In this document: piece after piece, positions 32,150-44,255 of the stretch
Numbering within the stretch: the stretch's first letter is position 1
How the letters are laid out: every line of letters begins with the position of its first letter
Assembly (NCBI GenBank): GCA_902729315.2
Contig: LR746269.1
Span: 9,646,231 to 9,710,230, forward strand
Reading direction: 5' to 3'
DNA from: Spirodela intermedia
Lineage: Eukaryota > Streptophyta > Magnoliopsida > Alismatales > Araceae
Length of the DNA stretch: 64,000 nucleotides
Position numbers and translations under genes: made by a program
The notes under the pieces: model-generated
What the model was told of the DNA's origin: nothing
What the model saw: the letters and a program-made list of their open reading frames with translations, nothing else
The model's database searches: none

Positions 32150-34430
32150 TTAGTTTTAATTCTTTATAAATTTATTCATTTTATCCTCCAATGACTATTT
32201 GTCTTTTCATCACCTGAAAAAAATCACATAAATTTGAATTTCTTCATATTGCTCTTCTAACATGTCAATGACCTTTAAATTTTCTTTAATTCAAATATTT
32301 TTATTATTGTATAAGTTGTCCTTGATATATTTTCTAGAGATACACAATAGATCCATGGACATTTCTGTTTTCAAAGTCTTGCTCAAATACATTTGTTGAG
32401 CTTATTATTTAATCCATATATTTTGTTGATATACTACCATCTAAAATCTATGCCTCTAACCTTCTATCATTCTTTAATTTGAAACTTTTCATTCTTGTGT
32501 AAGTTTTTTTTAATATTTTTTCTGAAGATATGTAATGGATAAATATTTCCTTCTTTTTTAAGGTTGAGCTCAAATATGGTCATTGAACTTATTATTTATC
32601 CACGTATTCTACCAACATGTTACTACCTAGAATTCATGCAATTGAGTTCAGTTGTTCCTTACCTCAAGACTTATTATTCTCTCATAGATCATGTTCGAAG
32701 TTTTGGTTTCTAGATACATAATTCATTAACGGTCATTTCTACTTCTAAAGTTGAGTCAAAATAAGTCTATTTATTTCATCATTTTCTCCATGTATTGCAT
32801 TGACGTGTTACTATCTAGGATACATAGTGAAAACTTCTCTACTTCTATGAGAGTATCATGGGAACACTTCATTTCAACTATTATATAGGTTTTGAGTTGG
32901 TTCCTTAGACGCTAATCATCTAAAATTCTTATTTCTTTCCTAATCAACTTTCCAATGTGCCAATGCTGAGGTCTAGATTTTAAATCTTGTAAATAACTTT
33001 GTTCTTCATGATATTCAATTTCAGGTATCATAAATCTTACATTTTTGTAGCTTATGTCCTGAGTTCGAATAGCATACCTGACCTTGTGTTTTAATTTTTC
33101 AGATGTTTTTCTCATTGAAGCTTCAAAGTTCATATTATTCATGTATTATGTTTGAATCTTGCATATCACTTTGCATTTCTAGATTGTATATTAAACTTTG
33201 TCACACATGTTAACACATGTTTATCTACACTTATGTCCGAACAATATAATACTACATTATGTTTAACCTAAAAAATATTTCAAGAATATAACTTGTTGGA
33301 TTTGTTATTAGCCATATGATTATTTTGAACATTATCAATGTCTATATTCAATATTTTCTAGATATAGTAAATTTAAAATATAAACTCTCATGATATTTAT
33401 TCACAATTTAATATTTATTCTATAAATACTTTGTAAATAAATTTTCTCAAGAAAGCATCAAAACCAGGGGCATCAATAACTTTTAAGGTCAAGCTGAAAT
33501 AATGTCATTAAGTTCATCATTACCTCTAGATACTCTATCGACGTGTTATTGTCCATAATGCATGACACTACTTTTTCCTCGATCCTTATTTTAAAGCTTG
33601 TTATTCTCACATCATCTATATTTGAAGCTTAGTCTAGAGATACATGATTGATCAATGATCATCTTTGCCTTCTAGGTCAAGTCCAAATGAGTTAATCTGG
33701 CATGTTATTTTCTCCATATATTTTCCTAATGTTTCTTTATAAGGTATATGGCAAAGACGTCTTCTCTTTCTTGATGGCTTCATGTAAATACTTCAATTCT
33801 ATCCTTTTATAGGTTTTAGGTTTGAATTTTACCTCAGACATTGATCATTTTGATATTTCTTCATATTTATTTATTCGGTTTTTTTACATGTTGTCTCTCA
33901 TGTTCTAATTTCAAATTTGCCAATATCTTTATTTTTATGTGACTTTGAAACATTTTTCCATCTGATAATTCTTCCTTTCTATTGCTTAGGTCTTGAGTTC
34001 AAATCTTACACTTGACTTTATATTTTTTAATTTTTCATGTATTTTTCTCAATGAGCCTTTCTATATATGATCACTCAGGTTCTAAGTTTGAATCCTACAA
34101 GTGAGTTCGTATTTCTTGATTTTTCAGAAACTTCATCACATGTATCAACACCTAACTCTCTATACTTAGATATGGACTATATGACACTACATTGAATTAA
34201 TCATGAAAATATCTTAAGGATATAAATTTTATATTTATTTGTTAGTCATGTGATTATTCAAGCATAATCCACATATATCTTGAATATTTCTCAAAAATAT
34301 CGGACTTTTAATACAATTCTCCATAAAGTAAGTTTATTATTCAATAAATCTTTGACAGATATTTTGTAAATATTTATTAAATAAATTTTCGCATAAATAA
34401 GTCAAAACTAAGGGCATCAATAGTTTCTTA
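32150..34430. repeat. Two-level tandem macrorepeat (~930 bp containing ~185-bp subrepeats)
   Basis: Diverged copies of a ~185 bp unit (GAGATACAYRATNGATC..., then a GTTGAGCTCAAAT-like word, then a TTATTTATCCAYRTATT-like word) start near 32330, 32516, 32701, 33460 and 33635. On a larger scale ~32,516-33,475 and ~33,460-34,430 are parallel copies. Anchors repeat at 32,562/33,487, 32,712/33,640 and 33,054/33,989, giving a period of 925-935 bp. Both large copies end in nearly the same words (TCAAAACCAGGGGCATCAAT and TCAAAACTAAGGGCATCAAT). No ORFs. Confidence 0.75.
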
Positions 34431-34436
34431 TTTGTC

Positions 34437-36960
34437 TTGATAAATTGTTGGAATATAATTATGCTGTTGATAATAAAAATAATAAATATATTATTATGGA
34501 TAAGAAAAGTGGTATGACTCCTATGCTTATAGAGCCAAAAGAAGGATGTTTCTTCTTGATATTTCAACACTCATGGAATGGTTATTAAGTATAATGATAA
34601 TTCTTCACTTTGACATTTGCGTTGCGGGCATTTACAACTTTAATACTATAGAATTATTATATCATAATAACATGGTTTATGTTTACCATATATTATATAT
34701 AATAATGAAGTGTGTGAAGAGTGTGTTTATGACAAACAATTTCAATTATCATTTGTAATAAAAAAATCTTGAAGAGTATGATTTATTTTTAATTATTACA
34801 TGATGAGATATTTGGTTCAATGATGACTCCATTGAATAAAAATTTTTACTTCTATTGATTTTTGATAATTTTACATGCATTAGTTGGATATATTTCCTAA
34901 TCCAAAATTTTGTGGTATTTGAGAAAATTCTTCAATTTAAAGTTTTCATCAAACATCAAGTGAGCATCTCATAAAAATCCTTCAAATGGATATAGGGGGA
35001 AAAGTTTTATCTTTTTAGTTTGAGTTATTTTGTAGGAAACATGACATTTGCAAGCAACAAAAAATTATGAAAGTTTGGAAAAAATAATATTGTTGAAAGA
35101 AAAACTAGAACAATATTAGAGATGGCTTGAAGTACAATTAGTGAGAATTACCTTCTAAATCAATTTTAGTCTTAAGATGTGAAAACAACCATTTATCTTT
35201 TGAATATTTCTTTGACTAATGCAGTCATGAATACGACCTCTTATGAAGCATTGTATCATCAGAGGCTAAATATTTGTCATTTGAAAAAACAATGGTATTT
35301 TACATGTATTAATTGAAACTGATAATCATGAAAAAATAGATAAGAATGTGAGAAATATATTTTTATTGGTTATAAGATGAGCGTAAGGGTTATCATTTGT
35401 ATAACTTTGAAACTAAGAAATTATTGATTCATGTAGATGTTATATTTGATGACAGTACTTGTTAGAACCATATTAAAACTCAAATTCATCAAATATCTTC
35501 TGATAAAAATGAATATGAATTTATGCAATCAAGGCAAGATCCAACATTTGTAAATTCCTATATCACCTAACTCACCTTGGAGAGAGTCTCAATGTAATTG
35601 TAGTGGTTCTAATGGCTACAATGATTTAAGTACAGATTTATTGAGTTATCCAAGAAAGATATAATATTTAAGTGAAATGTATGAATCATATGTTTTTATT
35701 TTTATGTTTGTAAAGCCATCATGATATGAGCTAGTAAGAGAAAAACGAATGGGATAAAATAATGGAAGAAGAAATTAAAACAAGTAATAATAATGAGACA
35801 AGAGAGTTAGTAGATTTGTCTTTAAAAATAAAGCAATTGGTGTAAAATGAGGTTACAAAGTAAAAATTAAACCCAATGATAATCTCCAAAAATATACAAT
35901 AAGATTAATGGTGAAGTGGTCTGCACAACAACAAAGTATTAATTATTTTGAAACTTGTTATTTAGTTGCAGGATTTAAAATGGTTCATATTATTTTGGTT
36001 TTGGTGCACAAATGAAATAGAGAGTATTTCAATTTGATGTTAAATTAGTATTTTTTGAATAATTATTTGAATAATAATATATTTATTAAATAGTCACAAA
36101 GTTTTATCATTGATGGGATAATAAAGTTTAGAAATTGAAGAAAGCACTCAATGATTTTAAGCAAGCACATAGAGTTTGATATAGAAGACAATTCATATTT
36201 ACATAAACATAATTTTCATCAAAATGATAGTGGACCAATATTTTATGTCAAGATCAAGAAATAGATAGTTTGGTTATATGTGTTTATGTTGATGATATTA
36301 TCTATTAAATCAGATCATCTTTATCATTAGTTTTATACTTCAAGACTTCTATGTCAAACATGAATTTACTTCATTATTTCCTTAGACTTCAAATTATTCA
36401 AAATAATTACATTATATTTATTTTGAAAGAGAAGTATGATGTTCAAGAAGTTTAATATGTTCATTTTCAAGACTTGTTTTGCTCTTATGAATATTAATGA
36501 CAAATCATGTCTTGATGATGGGACTAAAAAAATAAATGAACATTTATATAAAAACTTAGTTGTTGGGTTAATACATTAAACCCATAGTCAAGTTGACACA
36601 TTATTTTCAATTAGCATGATATCAAGAATTATACATTCTCTCTCGTTTCATCATCTATGAGTAACAAATAGGTACTTACATATGTTTGAGTGACCATTAT
36701 ACATGATCGTATATCAATATGTTTCTAAATTTAATTTTTTTAGGTTAATTGACTATCATTGGGTAAGTTCTTTAATGATAGAAAAAGCACTAATGGCTTT
36801 GTTTTTAGTTTTAGCTCAAGTGCAACATCCTGATTGTCTAAAAAATAAGAATTACAATGTTATCATCAACATAAATATAATATACTACTACATCAATGAC
36901 TAGACAACAAGTAACATGAGATGCAGATGATTTTACAAAATGTCAATTTACCACAATCAG
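34437..36960 (+). mobile_element. Decayed Ty1/copia fragment B (protease end, GAG-pre-integrase, integrase, RT, RNase H)
   Basis: Short copia signatures appear in canonical order, across frameshifts and stops. A protease-end segment (MFLLDIS) lies near 34546, a gag-pre-integrase segment (HNNMVY..., CEECVYDKQ) near 34660-34750, and an integrase 3' half (ERKTRTILEMA) near 35095-35130. Then come the connecting domain (TSYEALYHQRLN, near 35240) and RT (PNDNLQKYTIRLMVKW near 35870; VYVDDII near 36280; LLHYFLRLQI near 36370). RNase H (KSTNGFVFSFSS) is near 36785. Many stops show long inactivity. Its first ~250 bp overlap the same region as fragment A, so the two are either separate insertions or one element split by the 3 kb macrorepeat with duplication. 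Confidence 0.85.
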
Positions 36961-37109
36961 TAATAATGATGATTTATTATGACAACATATCAATTATATA
37001 TGTTATAAATAATTTAGTTTTTCATAGAATAAAAGAAAATTGGACCTTTTTTTATCATTTTACTTGATATTTAATGATGTCAATTATAGGAAAATAAAGT
37101 TTTACTTAT

Positions 37110-37320
37110 GTTGAACAAGAGAGGAAAATCTTAGATTTCATAATCCTTCTCTAACGAAGAAGAAGAAAGAAGTACATGAGGTTATATAGAAAAGAAGGAG
37201 AAAGAAAGATGAGAAGAGAGATAGATAATGGGCCCTAATGGGCTGAGAGTCTAATATTGAACAGTCCCCCTCAAGTTGGAACATATAAGTAGAATATGTC
37301 CAGCTTGGTACACATGGCGT
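37110..37320 (+). mobile_element. Copia LTR-end/5'-leader relic
   Basis: A segment ending GGGCCCTAATGGGCTGAGAG...TTGAACA is followed immediately by CCCCCTCAAGTTGGAACATA...ATGTCCAGCTTGG. That word order (LTR 3' end, then CCCCTCAAGTTGG with an inverted CCAGCTTGG) is familiar from the 5' internal leader of plant copia elements. It lies 150 bp after the RNase H relic of fragment B and so probably marks a second, truncated element. LTR boundaries are not certain. Confidence 0.55.
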
Positions 37321-37520
37321 CATACGTGGTGCAGGAGGTGGCTGAGATGAGATGATGTCGTGAGGCATTGAGAGGTAACATTAGAGGCGACATGTAGGGA
37401 TCGGGAGGTGACATGAGGGTGCCAAGAGGTGACACACGAGGTGTCGGGAGGTGATGTGTGAGGCATCGGGAGGTGGTGTGGAGCACTAGGAGGCGATGCA
37501 CGAGGTGTCAGGAGGTGGCA
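37321..37520. repeat. ~21-bp degenerate minisatellite in copia leader
   Basis: About nine diverged copies of a unit like GAGGTGACATGAGGTGTCGG, G-rich on + and conspicuous in AT-rich surroundings. It follows directly after the copia leader relic. Confidence 0.8.
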
Positions 37521-38169
37521 TCTCCATAATTTTCAAATAATTATGGAAATCAGTAGTTTCTCCTAGAAGAAGGCACTATTTAAATCTAGTAGTTTAAATG
37601 TTTTGGTACGTAGAAAAAATTGAAAAGATTTGTGAGCAATGAGAGACATTAATTTATGTGATTATTGAAAAAGATGGTGGTAAATGGATGATACTGAAGG
37701 GCCAAAAGGTAACCCTGATTTCGCTTATACTTTAATATTCATGAAGAGATTCTACTCACATTGATTTTGAATAACAAAAAATATGCAAGAAAAATTCCAC
37801 TTCATTGCTTTCCATAATATTTATTCAGGATCATGTAAAACTTGATGGAATAAACTTTGAAAAATTTGTAGTCCATGAGAATCTTCAAAAAATAAATAAC
37901 TAATATTTTAAGATCTTATAAATGGATAAAACTTTGTTATGTCAATTATATATGAATTTGAAGAAAATATCAAAATAAAAATAGATTTTTTATAAAAAAA
38001 CTTGTCAACAAAGTTTTATTTTTAATTTTTGACAAATTTAGGAATTATTCTCATTTGACTTATTTGACTCATAAGGAGAATTTTTTTAATTGCCTTATTT
38101 AAAATGATGTATTTAAAGGTAATGAATCTTTGAAAAGATTTTACAAACATAATTAGAATTTAGTACTAG
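37521..38169. other. AT-rich sequence, probable TE debris
   Basis: No ORF of note. Words such as GTAAAACTTGATGGAATAAACTTTG (~37832-37860) vaguely resemble the start of copia gag but are too decayed to call. Confidence 0.35.
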
Positions 38170-39376
38170 TGATGTGACCTAATCATTGTATAATAAATCA
38201 TGTAAATTTAAAATTTATAAAATTAGAACATACTAATTTTTAGAATTTTTAAAATATATTTAAAAATAAATAAATAAATAATAATTTGATACAAGGTTCA
38301 AAAAAATAATAGAAAATTTTCAAGTCAATCATAGAGATGTAAGATAATATTAAGTAATATTTAAAAAATTTTAAAATACTAAAAAAAGAGAAATAAGGGT
38401 ATGAACATCAAGATGTCATTAATACTTCGATGAATGTGAATCAAATAGAAATAAACTTCAGTCCAATAATTCTTATGTAAGTGATTATAGAATATCTTAT
38501 TGATTAAATTAAGATTTATAAAGCTAAAAGACTTGTAGTTGAATGAAGAAAGTTTTTAAAACTTTAAATCACATAAATTATTATTAAATTAAGTAAAAGT
38601 TAAGTTTAAAACAAAAAAGACAGAGTTTTGACCTTATGACAATGATCGTTAAAAAAAATTTTCTTAGGAGGATTATCAATGATGTACAACCTCAAAGGTT
38701 TTCTTTAGACATAAATGACCTGAACATTCGCTAGATCTTCATTTGAAGTTCAAAAAATAATAGTGAAAGCAAAACTAGTTAAACAAAATAATAAAATATA
38801 GTTTCAATGTCGTGTTGATGATGTGTCAGAATCAAGAGTCTTCATGAGGACTATTATGTAATGTTTATAACCTCAAAGGCTTTCCTTAGATAAGATGACG
38901 TGAGTAATCTCTAAATCTTATTGCAAAATTTAGACATCAATAAAGTGGGTCAAAAAATTATTTTTAGTGGTTGTCATTTGGAGGATCAAAAAAATAACAA
39001 CTACTAGTGACATAGAAGGATAATGACACACATGTGTCACCTACCTCTACTAGTTCTTAGCTAGTAAAGCCCTTCACTCATGATTCTATCCAATTATGTT
39101 TCCGACCTACTTATAGGCTCAATTGGTTAGCAGGCTTCTTTTTTTTCTCTTTTTATTTTATTTTCTTTATCTTTATTTATTAAAAAAATAAGATTATAAA
39201 AACTATATTAGTTATCATAAAATCACATAATTAGCCAAAAATTCACATTAACCAACTAAAAATTACTTTTCATAATTTAACATAATTATAAGTATATTTA
39301 TCATGAGTTAAAACTAAAATTATATTATTAATTAATTATTAACTCATGATAATGAAAACTTATCAACTAGTATATG
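38170..39376 (+). repeat. Left arm of a large inverted repeat
   Basis: About 1.2 kb whose reverse complement recurs at 41,721-43,595. Shared words include GACCTGAA.ATT, AAGTGATTAT, AATAAGGGT.TG, AAATTAAGATTT and ACTAGTGA. Near the inner end both arms contain TCATGAGTTAA ... TTAACTCATGA, a small palindrome nested in the arm (here ~39,300-39,350). Substitutions and indels show considerable age. Confidence 0.85.
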
Positions 39377-39664
39377 ATATTTATTTTAGAACTATTGTGT
39401 TTAACAAATGAGACTAAAAATAATTTGATGAAAAAAGGAATAATAAGGGCATATTTTGCATCTAAATTCATCGTAATCCAAAGAACTATTGTGAGTATAA
39501 TACACAATTTGAGGTTCTAGGGGTTCAAGGAATAATGTGCATCAAACTTTCTCTTGTAAAATAATAAGTTCAAGTTAGTTATAAAGTTCATCACTTTAAT
39601 TAGTTTTTCATTGAAAGCTTCTAATATTTGATATATAAATTCCAAATATTAAATCCTAAACTTT

Positions 39665-39697
<33 letters not shown>

Positions 39698-41720
39698 ATT
39701 TTACTCAACCTCGATCTTTCATCTATAACAAAATTTCCCTTTTTGTCACTTCCTCTCTATTTGTCTCTCTGTCTCATACACATTGTTCCTCCACTCCTCG
39801 TTCACTCTAATCTCTCTTGTCAAATGATGTCGCACATGTGATGTTACACAATTGATTATATCATTAATCTCACACTAATTTTAATAACCTCACAATCTTG
39901 AAACCTCAAAGTCATAATGTCGGAGTCTACCTCTAAAGTTTTGTAGTAGAGGAATAGTGTGTAAACAAATCTTTTGGGTCAAAGTTTTAGATAGTTATGG
40001 TGACAAGTACACCCAACATTAACACATGATTAAACCATCTTAGTTGGCAACCACTTTTCCATTGGTACTAAAGCCACAAGTAATCTCAAAAGTTAGATCC
40101 CTATATCCCATCTTCTAAATTCCATAAAGAAGTAGGGGAAGGGATAACATGGAGTGTGAGAGCAAGTCTCACAAGTACTAAATCACCCATTTGGAAGGGA
40201 GGGTTGGAGAGTTCCTACAATCGCTGAGTTCTTTCAAATATCAGAGAAATGAGGACTCAATGCAAAACATGAGAGAAATGAGTCAAGGACTTAAGTATAA
40301 TGTCTTGTGAAACCATTGCATGTACCTCGATGTAGATTGAGGAGGAAGTCCAAGTCATTTGTGTGAGATAGTTGACAACTTCACATAAGAGGTGGGGGAA
40401 GTGAAATGCTGCTAAGAATACTCACAAACATGAGGGATCACTTCATGACTCAAAGTCATGAAGCTGAAGTTTTTTTGTTGACAAACAAATATACATGAGA
40501 TCAAGAATTTTCTTTGAGACCTTGATAGGTGCCTAGAGTTGAATTCCTCCTCATAATGAGAAAAATTACTTGTTGCTAGTCCGTCTCTCTTAGGTCACAC
40601 CATTATATGGTGGTGAGTGAGAATAGAGAAGCATTGTCAAGATCAAGTTGCTTCATGGGTTTGGTTTTTTTGGGAAATTAAGAAGTAATTTTGATTGATA
40701 AATAGTGTATTAGTCACACAAGATGTGTTATAACGATTCAAACCTATCTACAAAAATATACAAGAGAACATGGAAAAGTTCACACTCTTGATGTTGGAAG
40801 CTCAAGATGTTTCAAAGGTGGACATACCATAAAATTTCACTACAAAATTATAACTGTAGACATAGACCAAGTTGTGGAAGAAAGAGTTAAGTCACTTATC
40901 TCACATGATCTCAATAGTTGAGAGTTTACAAGATCACCACATATAATAATCGGTATTTAGAACCCATATCTTTTTGAGAAGGCTATGGCCGAGTGCATGT
41001 CCTTGGTTGAGTTGGGCACAAAACTAAGAAAAGGGGGGGGGGGGGAACAAGGCCAACAACAATCACTACACTATAGATAGAAGTCACTTTCTAGGAAAGT
41101 TGCTATGTCTGTCAAGGACTACATCATAGTGCATTGCTTAGATGGAGTAGATAAGAGGTAAGTGTTGGCACAACTCAACTCCATCACAATGCAAGATTTC
41201 TAATGTTTTAAGAACTCTTGATGCTCAACCCATTACAAACAATTGGGAGCCCTAGAAAGTTGATTATAACTCAATGCCCATAATGACTTATTTTCTTGAG
41301 GGCTACCATCAACAATCACTCTATGAACACAATGAAGAATAGGGTGAATCCTCACAACTTCATTTTAAAGTGAGAAGCTTACAAACTAGGATTAGATTAG
41401 CCTATGGAGATAGCCAAATCATAGTAGCCCATTTAGAAGTCCAATTATTGGCTAAAAAGGCATGAGAATCACTACTCATAAAAGATTATGATAATATCTA
41501 GTAGAGTTCTTATTCCTCTTGATAAATGACTTTGATGTAATCCTTAGACTAAATATAATGAATAAAGCATAGATGGGTGTCTTCTTTTACTATAATGAAG
41601 TCTTAGTTAGAAGAAGTGAATCTCTATATTTTATTACAAGAGTGTAGTGTAAGTAACCAATCCCATAATTGACATTTGCCCTCCAACATTAGGCCAAATA
41701 TAGACATAGGAGAAGACATG
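39377..41720. other. Spacer of the large inverted repeat
   Basis: About 2.3 kb, less AT-rich than the arms, with a (CT)13 at ~39,666-39,691 and a G-run at ~41,033. No ORF above noise. Recurrent words around 'tcacaagtactaaatcacccat' and 'ttcatgggttt' suggest an eroded TE interior, but I recognise no domain in any frame. Confidence 0.45.
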
Positions 41721-43595
41721 TACTTAATGACTAATAAGTTTTCACTATCATGAGTTAATAATTAATGATTTTATAATATATTTTAAGTCTTAACTCATGA
41801 TAAATAAACTTATATTTATGTTAAATGATAAAAAAAATATTTTTTAAATTATTTAATGTGAATTTTTAATTGATTATATAATTTTATAAAAAATTATATA
41901 ATTTTTTATAATCTTATTTTTGAGATAAATAAAGAAAAATAAAATTAAATTAAAAGAAAAAAGTAGACTTGTCAACTAGTCAAGCTTGTAAGTGGGCTGG
42001 AAGTAGGTTAGAAGTACAATCAAGTAGAGATGTGAGCAAGGGCTCAAGTAACTAGAAGACTTGTGAGACAGGTGTGCGTCACCCCCTTCCACATCACTAG
42101 TGGCCAACTAGGCATGGGGCAAAGAGTGGTCATACACATGCTAGTAAATGACACATTGATTATCAAATCTCATATTCTATATATTCATCTCAAAACTCAA
42201 CAAATAATTGATGTGTGACTAAATTGGTGATTATAACTTTTTGAAAAGCTTTTAATAATTTTAATATCTAAATACTTTTTATTTATGAGAAGGAAATACT
42301 ATTATGACATCACTTTATAAGAGTATTTACATACTTATTTCATTCTCTCTCATGTAGGCGGGTGATTGGTGCATGTTTGAATCTCATCAAAGTTAGAACT
42401 TATATTTTTATCTCACTAAATCATGATTTTCTTGTAGATTACCATCAATTTTTAAACTATTAAAATCATTCAATCATCGACAAAATATTGTTAACAAGAT
42501 TTGTGAAGTATTATTATTAAATTGTCAAATGATTCTAGATAAAAGGATCACAAATTTATTGAATAAATTATTTTCAATTAATCAACTAATTAGTTGTCAT
42601 TGAGAAGAAGGCAATTCACTAAGAGATGAGTTGTCACCTTCTAAGAACATATCAGATGCGATGAAGAGCCTTATCTTATTGAAGATGAAATTCTTTAAGA
42701 TATGTCTTACCTCCATTTAGCTCATCTTTATCGAGTGATAGTCACTAAAAATGATTTGATAACTTACTTTATGATTTTTATATTTCACAAGAAGATCTAG
42801 AGATTATCTATGTTATATGGCAAGAAGAGTCTTTAAGGTTGTGGACATTGCATGATAATTCTCCCAGATGCTTAAAATTCTGATATATTATTATCACGAT
42901 GTCATAACTATATTTTACTATTTTTAATTAATGTAACTTTCATCATCATTTTTTAAACTTTGAAAGGAGATCCAATAAATATTCAGGTCATCCATGTTCA
43001 ATAAAAGCCCTTAAGACTGTGAACATCGCACAATAATCATCATGAACTCAAATTTTCAATGATTATGATTACAAGGTCAGAATTTTACCTTTCCTACTTT
43101 CAAATTATTTTTTTATTAATTTAGTGACACTTTTGTGTGATTTCAAGTTTCAAAATTTTTCTTTATTAAATTATAATTATTTTAGCTTTTACAAATCTTA
43201 ATTTCACCAATTAAATCATCAATAATCACTTGCATAAGAATTGTTAAATGAAACCTTTTTCTACCCAATTTACGTTTGTTGGAGCACTATCATCATTTTG
43301 ACACCCACACCCTTATTTTCTTTTTTTAAAATTTTAAATATATTTTATTTTTATTACTTAGTCTAAAACTCATAAAAAATCTTATTCTTTATAAAAAAAT
43401 TAAAATATTATTTGATATTATACTACATCCTTGTGATCGACATGAAATATTTTTACTATTTTTGAAACTTTGATTGAATTAGAATTGATATATTTATTCA
43501 TAAATATATCTAAATATATAAAAAATTATATTTTCTAGTTTTAGAAATATTTAAATTTATGTAATTTGTTATATAATGACTAAGTCATGTCAATG
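41721..43595 (-). repeat. Right arm of a large inverted repeat (with ~0.6 kb extra segment)
   Basis: Inverted counterpart of 38,170-39,376. Alignment runs from the outer end (AATGACTAAGTCATGTCAATGA) inwards, but ~42,120-42,730 has no counterpart on the left. That is either an insertion here or a deletion in the left arm, where the matching point lies near 38,975. Confidence 0.85.
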
Positions 43596-43769
43596 ACTTT
43601 ATGAGAAATAGACAAGGAGGTCGACATTCAATTAAAGGTGATAAAGGCAAACAAAGGTAACATGATTTACATTTAACTCACTTTGAAGAATTTTATAATA
43701 TCGTGTCAAGAATTATGACATTTTGAATTTTTTCATCTTATGAAGTTGCATATAATTTTAAAATATATA

Positions 43770-44255
43770 TTAAGAGACTCCCTGCCAACACATGCACCTT
43801 ACAAAATGCTCTTGGCTCCCCTCAATGAGTTATAGAAATAGTTAAATGATATACTGGAGGTAGTTCATTTCTGGTTGTTTAGGGCATCCTTTGATACACC
43901 AGTGTTATTCAAGCAAAGGAAAGATGAGTCACTTGAATTATATGTGGATGATTAAACTCTAAATAAGATCCCCATTTAGAACAGATACAATGTTCCATAA
44001 TAGGTAAATTGTTTGATCAGTTCAGTGATGGTAGGGCCTTTACCTGATTTGGTTTTAAAAGTGGATACCATAGAGTGTATATTAAGGAATGAGATTGATT
44101 GAAGATAAGTTGTTTCACATTATATGAATCTTTTGAATTCACCAAGATGTCTTTCAAGCTTCCTAACACACCAGCCACCTTCTACAAGTTAGTAAATTTT
44201 ATTTTCAAACATTACTTTGATCAATTTGTCATTATATGTTTGTACAATATTCTCA
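43770..44255 (+). mobile_element. Ty3/gypsy reverse-transcriptase relic
   Basis: Across frameshifts and stops the translation keeps the gypsy order: LPTHAPYKML (near 43785), PVLFKQRKDESLELYVDD (near 43900), LNKIPI and ELFDQFSDG (near 43955-44030), FTLYESFEFTKMSFKLPNTP (near 44115), then a degraded catalytic block (FVIICLYNILIC near 44225). The aspartate pair expected in the catalytic box is lost. The relic stops abruptly at ~44,255, where composition also changes. Confidence 0.8.

Noticed and set aside
33985-34110. GAGTTCAAATC / GTTTGAATCC words resembling tRNA B boxes
   Set aside because: No A box, acceptor stem or anticodon arm at the right spacing; the words recur as part of the ~930-bp macrorepeat.
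32150-34430. CRISPR-like repeated array
   Set aside because: Plant nuclear context, repeats diverged and ~185/930 bp long, no short identical repeats with unique spacers.
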